A DNA stretch of 64,000 bases from positions 496,001 to 560,000 of the forward strand of contig JAACJK010000059.1 of NCBI GenBank assembly GCA_013368325.1, read 5' to 3'. Position 1 is the first letter of the stretch. Each line of letters opens with the position of its first letter. The translations under genes were made by a program, and so were the position numbers. The notes beneath the pieces are model-generated. The model searched no databases and had not been told where the DNA came from. It was given only the letters and a program-made list of their open reading frames with translations. Source of the stretch: Ephemerocybe angulata. Lineage: Eukaryota; Basidiomycota; Agaricomycetes; Agaricales; Psathyrellaceae. Positions 22,901 through 32,247 of the stretch are shown piece after piece.

Positions 22901-25900
22901 CTTGCTGCCAGAGCGCTGATGCAATCGAAATCGAAAGACAAGGGAAAGGAGGGTGAGAAGGAGGGTGAACCTTCTTCCGAAGCGGCCCTCCCAACTCCTG
23001 CTGCCGTGGCTGACCTCCCCGGTCTCAAAAAGCTTTCGTCGTTGTCTCTTGATCCAGAGGACGCGATCACCCTCCGATCACGAGTCATCCAATTCAAATA
23101 CCTTGCTGCTGAACAACAGGTGGAAGGTGACAGTTCGTTCACACAGCTGCGCGGCCTGGTCGAAAAGATTTCTGCTCCTACGGCTTCTGAGACAGAGCTG
23201 TCAGAGGCGCTTTGGGAGTTGGCGCAGCTATTCGCTTCTCCTCGTACTTCAGTGTCAAGCTTCGAACTTCTCCAAAGTGGCGTAGTGGATGGACTCCTCC
23301 AATTCGGGACTGATGAGGGTCGTTTAGGTTGGTTCTATCGATGTCTTGCATATCGTTTTGTCTCTGATTTTCTTCGCAGTTGGTATCAAGAAACGAAAGG
23401 AACTGCTCTTGGATGCATTCTCGGGAAAGAAGGGCAATGGTTTCGTACAGGGACAAAGCCCATTTTCCGTCTTGGTGAAGAAACTGCAAGAAAGTCTCAC
23501 CCGCATGGAGTCGTTTAATGTTACGACAGTTTCTCAAAACACCGACGGTGATTATCTTATTCACATTCTTTCTTCCGCCTTGACTTATCGTTCCCTCACA
23601 GATTCGAAGCGAACCTCCCCGTCTCTGCTCGCTCGTCAGCTAAGGCTGCGTCTCATTGCCGAACCGGACACCGACATTCCTCGGAATTTGCACAACATCG
23701 CAGTCTCTATCCATGCAATCGCGACATTCCAAGCTCTGCACGATTACCTCCGCCCTCGTGTTGCAGGTCTGTTGGGCGGGAACTCCCGGTTGTCCGGCAT
23801 GTTCGCAGCCCTGGCTGCATCTGCTGGTTATCCGAACTCGGCCTCCTCTCGAGCGGCCTTGGAAGATGCGCTCCATGCTGCCAGAACCGGGGCAGCGCCC
23901 AGTGCATCAGCAGCTGGCGAGTCTGCTTCCACCTCTGGTGGTCCCGCGCGGCGACGCAGCCAGCGTTTAAGTGCCAAGAATGCTGCAGTGCCGTCCACGG
24001 ACAATGGTTCGAATGACGCGGAAGCAGGCTCTGTTTCAACTTCGGGACCGCTCTCTGGGAGCATTGCGGGACAAAGCGCTGACGATCCTCTAGGCAGCGA
24101 CATGTTGGATTCAGAGATGCACGCCGATTTCTCTGACGATGACCTGGATGCCGAGGTCTACGACGATGAGGACGAGGATTTGGATGACCCTGATGTTTCA
24201 ATCTCAGATAAGACTGTGACTTTGTCCGTCGCTGAAGGTCAGTCCCTCAGTAGGGTTCCTTGAAAACAAACCTTATACCCTCTTTTAGATGGATCAAAAG
24301 TCGAAGCTCAAACCCCTGATGGTACACGAGTGGCGACACCCAGCATCGCCAACAAGGACTCTCGTGGACCCGCGAGTCGTGCTTCGTATGCGGCTGCCCT
24401 TAAAGCCAAGCCAACGGATTGGCATCTACAGTTCTCCATGGACGACCACGTTCTGCCTCTGGATACGACCATCTACGGTGCAATTCATCAGCATGAGATG
24501 CGCAAGAAGACTGGTGCGACGCCGCTGAATATGATTTGGCAAGGAATCTATACGATCAAGTTCAAGAAGGTCTCGGGCCCTGCACCAAGCGCAGAGAGTG
24601 AGTCATTTCCACTTTCAAGCTGCAATATTTGCTGAAACTGAGTCAGGCCGTGCAGAGGGTAGCGATGCTATTCCCAAGCGAAGTCCAAGTCCTTCGTTGT
24701 CATCCCTTCCAGGAGATGCCGCTCCTTCAAAGATCCTCCGTTTGCTCCGAGTTCTAAGCCAACTGAACACCTTGGAAAGTGAACGATCAGCGTTCGGGAT
24801 TGATAGACGTAGCCTACCTGACTCTGCGTTTGTGAATAACAAGCTGACGGCCAAGCTCACGAGACAGCTCGAAGAACCCATGATTGTTGCCAGGTATGTG
24901 CCACAAATAACAACTATCACAGGTTGCTCACAGCGTTTTAGCTCTTGCTTGCCAGACTGGGCACTGGATCTCCCTCAACACTTCCCTTTCCTGTTCCCCT
25001 TTGCTACTCGATACAACTTCCTCCAGTCCACATCGTTCGGCTATGCCCGCTTGATTCTCAAGTGGCAGAACCAGCAAACTCGCGGTCAAGATTCCTCGAG
25101 GCGGGATGATGGGATCGGTTTCTTGGGTCGTCTGCAAAGGCAAAAGGTCCGGATATCCCGTAAACACATCCTTGAGTCGGCCGTCAAAGTGTTCGAGCTC
25201 TATGGGTCGTCCTCCTCTGTCCTAGAGGTGGAATACTTCGAAGAGGTTGGAACTGGTCTTGGGCCAACCCTCGAGTTCTACTCTTTAGTGTCAAAGGAAT
25301 TCGCCCGCAAGGATCTCAAGATCTGGAGAGACCACGATGCATCTGGACCTGACGTCTATGTCAGCCATCCGACTGGCCTTTACCCAGCACCGGTCAGCAG
25401 GGAAGATATCATCAACGACGGCGGACAGTACGTACATGCAGTTCAGTGATTAGCACGTATACTGATGAACATCGTTCCCTCAGGAAGCGAACCCATATCC
25501 TCCGTGTCATTGGCCAGTTCGTGGCGAAGGCCATGTTGGATTCCCGCATTATCGATCTGTCTTTCAATAAGGTTTTCTTGAAGATTGTACTCGGCGAGGA
25601 AGTGCCCGTGACGATCGCGACACTCAAGGTGATTCATTATGCCTTCTCCTTGGAATTGGCTATTGACCTTACCCCCTCAGCTCGTGGACCTTGAGCTGGC
25701 CAAATCACTGATCAAATTGCAAAACATTGCCTCTGACTCAGCAGAAGAGCCCACAGACAAGTTGTCTCGTAAGATCGCTGCTATCGAAAAGGTCCAGGTT
25801 GAAGACTTGGCGCTTGATTTCACTATTCCAGGATACGATATCGAGTTGAGAGTAAGTTGCACATTCCCTACTCAACTATGTGGTTGCTGACGACTTGTAA

Positions 25901-26576
25901 CAGCCTGGGGGCCGCGATATCGCAGTCACGTCGGAGAATGTCCACGAGTACATTGAAGAGGTTCTAGAAGCTATCATTGGCAAGGGTGTGCAAGTGCAAG
26001 CCAAGGCGTTCCGGGAGGGCTTTTCCAAGGTTTTCCCTGTCACGGACCTTCGCGCCTTTACTGCGGACGAGCTCGTCATGCTCTTCGGCAATAGCGAAGA
26101 GGATTGGTCTGTTGAAAGTGAGTTTTTGTAAATCATTACCATATTGTCTTATACTGACCTCCGATTTCCAGCTCTCTCCGAGTCGATCAAAGCAGACCAT
26201 GGGTTCAATGGCGAAAGCCGTTCCATTCGCTACCTGATTGAGATCATGTCTGAGTTCGATGGCCCAACTCGCCGTGCGTACTTGCAGTTCATTACTGGCA
26301 GTCCGAAGTTGCCCATTGGAGGTGCGTTTCTCCGTTTTATTTCCGTCTGTATAGCACTGATGTACCTATATTTGCTCAGGCTTCAAGGGATTGAACCCTG
26401 GACTGACCGTGGTGAGAAAGCCCCACGAGGCCCCTTTGGCTGCAGACGACTATCTGCCCAGTGTGATGACTTGCGTCAACTATTTGAAGTTACCGGAATA
26501 CAGCTCGAAGGAGGTGATGAGGGAGAAGTTGCGGGTCGCGGTCCAAGAAGGTGTTGGAAGTTTCCATTTGTCATGA
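19967..26576 (+). CDS. UFD4: HECT E3 ubiquitin ligase, UFD4/TRIP12 type
   Basis: Large ubiquitin ligase that extends chains in the ubiquitin-fusion-degradation and N-degron pathways. The N-terminal ~230 residues are basic, Ser/Thr-rich and disordered, ending in a long Asp/Glu run around 20750-20880. An armadillo/HEAT-like region follows ([60 protein letters not shown]), typical of Ufd4 and TRIP12. A second acidic stretch lies near 24100-24200. The C-terminal HECT domain shows [69 protein letters not shown] and the catalytic Cys in [18 protein letters not shown]. Estimated length is 1,900-2,000 residues, with a dozen or more short introns. Every frame change I checked is explained by an intron, so the gene looks intact. 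Confidence 0.9.
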
Positions 26577-27401
26577 TCAAGCTTTACTTTCTTTTTTTCT
26601 TTCCATAACATCGTAATCCCAATCGCATCTGTCCCCAAGACTGGACTTGTACACTTGCTTCTCTCGCGTCCTCGCTATTCCTAGACTATCACGACAACAA
26701 TAAATATCTCATTAGTCTTCTTATCGCTACAGTCCTCAAATCGTTCAGGTTAACGTTCTTTGAGAGGGCATCACTTTCAGCCAGTCGCTCCCACTGGACT
26801 TCCCTCTGCCAGCAAGCTTGTGCCCCTCTCCCCACCTTCCACTGGCCTTCGAGCTTCAAGCCGAGTTGAGAGAGAGCGATTCGCTCAAAGCGATTTATCC
26901 TATATTTGTACCTTTTCGTTGAACTTCAGCAGTTCTTATGCGCTAATGAAGCGAACGGATATGCTATTCCCGGACACTGAAAGTGGAAAGGTTTAAGCGA
27001 GCTTATTCGCTCTATTTTACACCGTTTTACAGGACGTGCCCTTAGCGCAAGTCTGGGACCTGACAGTGACGCCGAGGCTTCAAGGCCTTGTCACGAGTAG
27101 TGTATGTAATCCTAAGTACTGCGCAGAATCGTTGACCAGTCGCCGGAAGCTCCGTTGGCGCTTGTTTTACCGCGGGCTCAAGGAGGGAGAGACGCCTTCA
27201 ATAAACACCGGTGCCGCGGTGGATCAGGATACACACTGCGCAGTGCTGAACGCTGAACCCAGGCTCGAGCTTACTCGGCTGACCACCGGAGCTCGACTTG
27301 ACAAGCTTGCCAAACATCGAGAAAATCCACACCCCAAATCTTAACCTCAAGCCTAATCCATTAGTTCTATTTCGAAGACCAAGAAAAGAAATAAATACAC
27401 C
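26577..27401. other. Convergent intergenic region
   Basis: About 0.8 kb between two genes that converge. Frames at 26760-26996 and 27036-27344 have no family motif. Nothing repetitive or RNA-like is recognised; it should hold the 3' UTRs of UFD4 and HTS1. Confidence 0.4.
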
Positions 27402-29595
27402 CTACGCCCACTCTCTCGTCTCCCGCTCCGCCCACGCCGCTGACGCTTTCAACCACTCCACAAGCTCACTCCTCTTCACCTTCGTCCCCTTATCCGCACT
27501 CTCAACCTTAACCTTCTTCCCCCCTCCACGACCCACCTCTGCTCCTTTACCGTCACAAAGCCCTCTCCCAACTCCTCCGTCCCCACAATAACCGCAAACG
27601 GCACCTCATCCTTCTCCCCCGCCGCAAACTGCGCACTCAACTTGGGCTTTGTCTTCGCCAAAAAGTCCGTCTTCACACCCGCCTCCCTCAACTCCCTGAC
27701 AAGCCCAATCCGCTCCTCCAACAGCCCGTCCCCGGCACTCATCACATACACAAACGTCTCCTTCGCGCGCACGCTCTTCTCGACCCACTTGGGCCAGACA
27801 AGCGCGAAGATGCGGTCCATGCCGATGGAGACGCCGATGCACGGCACGTTCGGAAGCTTTTTGTACTCTTTGGTGCCTGGGAGGACGCCGTTGGCGCCGG
27901 CGATGAAGGTCGTGACGAGGTTGTCGTAGCGCCCGCCTGCGGCGATGGAGCCGACGCCGACCGTGGACTCGTCGATCTCCGGCTCATCCTCGGCCTCCTT
28001 CTTCGCTGCCTTCTTTTTCGGTGCGGGGGCGGCGGCCTCTGGTGCGGGTGCAGGCGTGGTGGTGGCGGGTCCGGAGGCGAAGGCGTTGGCCTGGTTGAAG
28101 CCTGGGGGCGCGGAGGCGGCGACGACGGCCTCGTAGATAATGCCCGTGTAGTAGTCAAGCCCGCGGGCGAGGGAAAGGTCGAACGAGAACTTGTCGGTGA
28201 CTTGGTATGCTTTAAGCAGGCGGAAGAGGACCTCCATCTCGGATACACCCTCCTTGGCGCGCTTGTTGGCCATGAGCGTTGCATCAGCGACAAGTGTCTG
28301 GATCAGGTCCTCGCCGCCTATGTTTATCACATTAGATAGATCTAGTGAAGGGAAGTTGAGGGACGCACCCTTGAGTTTGACGTATTCTCCAATCTTTTCA
28401 GCGACGAGGGGGTCGAGACCCTTCTCCTCCGTCATCTCGCGCTTGACCTCCGACCAGGGAGCCTTGTCGAGCTTGTCAACGGCGGACGAGATGGGGCGGA
28501 TGCTCTCGGCGGGGACGCCGCACACTTCGAAGATACCGTCGAGGATCTTGCGGTTGTTAAGCTTGATAGTGAACTCGCCGACCTCGAGCCGCGTGAGGAC
28601 CGTGCAGAGCAAACTAAGGAGCTCAGCATCGGAGACCATAGGGTCCCATTGACCCGCAATATCAAAGTCCTACGCCGCGTCAATACGATTGCAGTACAGT
28701 CGGTGGGGTGGGTACTCACAGCCTGCGTAAACTCCCTCATGCGGCCCTTGGACACGACGGGGTTGTCTCTCCGGTACACCTTTCCGACCTGCCAGATCTT
28801 GCTGTGGGTGACCGTACCTCCGTTCATCGCCAGATACCGGGCCAGCGGAACGGTGTGGTCGTACCGCAGAGCGAGTTCTTCGCCGCCCTGGTCCTTCAAG
28901 TCGAAGATGAGCTTGGAATCTTCGCCGTACTTGTCGGTGAGCACGTCCTTGCGCTCGAAGACCGGGGTGTCGAGGCACGAGCCGCCGAAGGAGGTGAAGA
29001 CGTCCTTGACGATGCGCTCGATGTGTTCGCGGCAGAACATCTCGGAGGGGCCAAAGTCGCGTGTGCCCTACCATTACGCTCCGTCAGTCTGCCAGGTCGA
29101 AATGTAAGTGCAGCGCCGCACCTTGGCGGTCTTGAGCAGGAGCCTCTCCTTCTTCTTCTCGTCGGCCTTCTCTCCAGCAACAGCCACATCCTTCTTGGGC
29201 CTCTCCTTCCCTGCGGCCTTTGCAACTCCCAGCGCCTTCTTGAGCTCTGCGAGCTTCTTCTTTGCGTCGTTCAGCGCTTCGGGTGTGGCGACGCTCTTGT
29301 CGGTGTTCAGCCGGAGCTCGTTGAACCTCGTCGTCTGGACAGCGATCTCAGCCTCGAGGGCCTCGGGTGTCGTAGGAATGGCACTGCTCATGGTGATAGT
29401 ATTCAGGTTGTTCTGAGGCGGAATTGTCGTGATATATCGTGTAGATTTGGGGTGACTCTTCGATAGTGTTCGTTGAGGATGTGTCGTGATGAAATACGCT
29501 CTAATGGCAAGAAACGAAGAGCCTGGGGATGTAGAGGAGAGCGCTGAGGCTGATTTTTTGAGAGTAGAGACCGATAAGGATTTCCGAATCAGCAT
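27402..29595 (-). CDS. HTS1: Histidyl-tRNA synthetase, probable cytosolic/mitochondrial dual form
   Basis: Class II synthetase charging tRNA-His. The cytosolic start is probably the ATG at 29391 (MSSAIPTTPE). The same frame stays open upstream to ATGs at 29595 and 29610; the 68 residues from 29595 are rich in Ser, Arg and Lys with no acidic residue, like a mitochondrial presequence. A WHEP-like helical hairpin follows (ALNDAKKKLAELKKALG). Catalytic motifs are GTRDFGPSEMF, ELALRYDHTVPLARYLA (motif 2 region), the HisRS signature LARGLDYYTG and SIAAGGRYDNLV. A fungal-type Ala/Pro/Lys-rich insert separates the last two. Near the C-terminus the frame appears to lose one base in a C6 run (27519-27524). 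As read, the frame stops at 27476; in the shifted frame, typical C-terminal sequence runs to 27402. Confidence 0.88.
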
Positions 29596-30264
29596 TCGAT
29601 CACTGTGCAACCTTAGCTAGGAAATGTACGGAAATTTCAAAAAGCCTCGGGACTGGGGACAGCCGCGTCGGGGGCCGGGTGGCCGGATGCCCGGATGGCG
29701 CGGCTGGTGGTTCTGTTTGGCAACGCCGCCTCGGCATATGCCAACATGCTTGCTTTTGCTCTCCCCGCTGGATTCCGAGGGCAGAGCCCCGATATCTGAT
29801 TATTTAAATGTACTGTGCCACTACTGGGACGTTATTATACTCTTTATAAATTATTTTAAAGCAGGGGAGGCGGTGGAGCAGTGCTGGAGACACATCAGTC
29901 AGGATGGGCGCTAAATTCGAGGTGGTTGGTCCTTTCGAGGTGGTTGCAAAGGTGCACTTGCTCGAGCTGCAAGGGCAATAAGTTTATTCCCTGGAGAGTC
30001 CGCACACTAGAATGGAGCTAATGTCGTTTTTGGTCTGCAAAGAAGCTAGCATGGAAAGATGGTGTGCCTTCCACGACTGCATGCAATAGGTATTGAGAAA
30101 TACCCCAGAGCGCGAGAAGGTTGTTTCTGAGGTGACAGGTAAAGCCCTAGGAAATCTTTATGGGCACCTAATTGATCGCAAATAAGCGCGGCCTTTCAAC
30201 CCACAGCGTCACATAAGTTCCTTGATACCAGATACAGATTTATGTAAAGTCCTGCGGTGTCCTT
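29596..30264. other. Intergenic region
   Basis: About 670 bp between the HTS1 start and the 3' end of the F-box-like gene. It holds the HTS1 promoter. A GC-rich patch (29650-29710) and an AT-rich patch (29795-29865) are visible. No gene is supported. Confidence 0.4.
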
Positions 30265-31569
30265 CTACTCCCAGAGGAAGATACTATACTCACGCTTGTC
30301 CGAGTCAGCTTCTTCGGTATACTCGTAAACAGGTTCGTTTGCGACGGAGACCACTATGCAGCTTTCCCCCTTTCGGCAGTCCATCCAAAGTCTTCGAACG
30401 ATTTTGCGGAGTCTCTTCACCGATCGCGAAGGCAGTCCTATCAATGAGTACTCGAGACGGTGCAACCGGGGGAACGTTTTCGCGACGACCGCGATGAGCC
30501 TGGCCAGTTCTGACAAAAAGGCCTGTTCCTCGTAACTATCCAGGTCGTCTGATGGAGAGCGCTTAAAGCAGAGGCTGAGATGTTCGAGGATATTTACAGC
30601 CGGGTTGAAGGTGGCGAGGACGAGCCCAGCGTACCCCATCGGCGTACATTCTTCGAAGGAGGCATGGGCACGGGTCCGGTGGTCATTTCGAAAGCCAAAC
30701 CAGGTGTGTGAATGGTCGATGGTGAGGTATTTGAGGGTCGAGTTGCCCTCGAACGATACGGGTGGGAGGCACCGGTCGGTTATGTTCATCGGAGAAAGCT
30801 GAAGTGACTGGATCGAGGCGTCAAGGGTCTGGATGACCTTTGAAAGTCCGGCGTGGGACTCCTGCTCTGTTCGCAGGTGAAGACTGCGAAGGCAAGATAG
30901 GTCCAGAAGAGCGAATTTGCGTGTGGGGACGAGAATAACGTCAGAGTTCTCCCGATCGATAATCGTGAGATGGGTGGGGGACAGTAACCGTTCTACTTTC
31001 GTTGTATCTATCAACGACTGGTTTGGCCATCCCCAGTTCCTGATCCTAGGACTGTCCAAGGTGAGGTGCTTGCAGTGCGGAGAGGCGTTCGCCAAGAGGT
31101 CAGTGAAGCCTTTTTCATCTTGGAATCTCCATCGGACGAGCTTCAGCTTCTCCAGCGTTGGTAGTCGCAGCAAACTCTCAAGGTCAGGCGTCGCTTGGGA
31201 AACCCGCCCTACTCCCACACCCCGCTCCTTGAGTTCAAGCTCCTTCAATTTCGTGAGGAGTAGAAAGATCCCCTGAAGAGGAGGATCCGTGCAGAGGCCT
31301 TGATACGCGAAGGATTTGATCTTTTGGGCCAAATGAGGGCTGGTTTGCAGGAGTGAAAGCAATTGGGAGCACTCGTCCGGCCCCGCGACGCGAACCCTTT
31401 CATATAAACGGGTCTGGGCGGGATCGACGAATACCTTTGCGGCCAAGGAGATACGAGCAATGTCCTCTTTGGCGCAAGCCAGGACAACTTGTTCGACGAG
31501 TTCATATGGGAGCATGATGGTCGAGAGTGAAGACGCAATCATGAAAGGGCTGTACGAAGCTCGATTCAC
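30265..31569 (-). CDS. F-box/LRR-like protein of unknown role
   Basis: A single uninterrupted frame of up to 434 residues, unusual here because nearly all neighbours have introns. The N-terminal part (MLPYELVEQVVLACAKEDIA, RISLAAKVFVDPAQTRLYER) resembles the short, degenerate F-box heads common in agaricomycetes. Leucine-rich stretches follow (LLLTKLKELELKERG, LLRLPTLEKLKLVRW, LLDLSCLRSLHLR), as in LRR folds. No further domain or target is evident. The ATG may be at 31569 or, more in keeping with F-box heads, at MLPYE 19 codons downstream (31512). If it is an F-box protein it would act in an SCF ubiquitin ligase, but that is inference from family style. Confidence 0.65.
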   Translation of the reverse strand: MNRASYSPFMIASSLSTIMLPYELVEQVVLACAKEDIARISLAAKVFVDPAQTRLYERVRVAGPDECSQLLSLLQTSPHLAQKIKSFAYQGLCTDPPLQGIFLLLTKLKELELKERGVGVGRVSQATPDLESLLRLPTLEKLKLVRWRFQDEKGFTDLLANASPHCKHLTLDSPRIRNWGWPNQSLIDTTKVERLLSPTHLTIIDRENSDVILVPTRKFALLDLSCLRSLHLRTEQESHAGLSKVIQTLDASIQSLQLSPMNITDRCLPPVSFEGNSTLKYLTIDHSHTWFGFRNDHRTRAHASFEECTPMGYAGLVLATFNPAVNILEHLSLCFKRSPSDDLDSYEEQAFLSELARLIAVVAKTFPRLHRLEYSLIGLPSRSVKRLRKIVRRLWMDCRKGESCIVVSVANEPVYEYTEEADSDKREYSIFLWE

Positions 31570-32247
31570 ATGATCGTGGGTTGATGCTGATTTTCAACAC
31601 GGAATGCAGGGGAGGCATTGGCAAATAAGATAGGCGCCGCTCTGGGCCCGTTAGACGACTGAGAGGACGAGGAAGAACAAGGATCGGCCTGGCAGGCTGG
31701 ATCCGATCCTTGAGGTTTGCCTGTGCCAGCTTGCTGGCCGAAACGCCTGATGACCAATCAACCCGGAGCGGCCGAACCTGGCTGGCGTAGGCGCTGGTGG
31801 TGGGCGGGCGCGGAGGGCCGCGAAAAAACGACGGAAAAAGACGAGAGAGGGTGAGGACGATACGAGACCCTCTCGAGAGTTGGAGAAGCTGAAGGAGAGA
31901 TTCCTTCAGCTTCTCGAACGAAAAAATCGGTGATGTTTGGTCGAGGCGCCCTCGATGTTTGCAAACGTAGCGCCGCAACATCGGCGCAATGACAATGGAC
32001 CCACATGTTAGAAAATGTTAGAACCATGGAACAGTTTATACCAAGGGGCTAGTCTCCCGTAGCCAACCTGACGATATTCGTGCGGCTCGTTACTTTGTAA
32101 GAACTTTCTCATCTGTACCAAGTTTATACACTCTTCGCAACCTCCATTTCCAGCCTTCCATAGATAACAAACCACATTAAGACAAGCTATATTACAACAC
32201 CAACGGGGTATGCAAACGGGTCGTAACCGCGTATGAAAGGGAAAATC
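31570..32247. other. Intergenic region
   Basis: About 680 bp between the start of the F-box-like gene and the 3' end of SEC1. Frames at 31502-31981 and 31758-32027 show no motif. It contains the perfect inverted repeat described separately. Confidence 0.4.
31883..31915. repeat. Perfect 14 bp inverted repeat with 5 nt loop
   Basis: GAGAAGCTGAAGGA at 31883-31896 is followed by GAGAT and then its exact reverse complement at 31902-31915. As RNA it would form a 14 bp hairpin. It lies 314 bp upstream of the F-box-like start and about 330 bp beyond the SEC1 stop. Its role is unknown. Confidence 0.75.

Noticed and set aside
23707..24201. 164-codon minus-strand frame, Arg/His/Pro rich
   Set aside because: Antisense to a low-complexity part of UFD4.
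28708..29466. 252-codon plus-strand frame
   Set aside because: Antisense to HTS1 exons, whose motifs are unmistakable; the plus frame has no motif.
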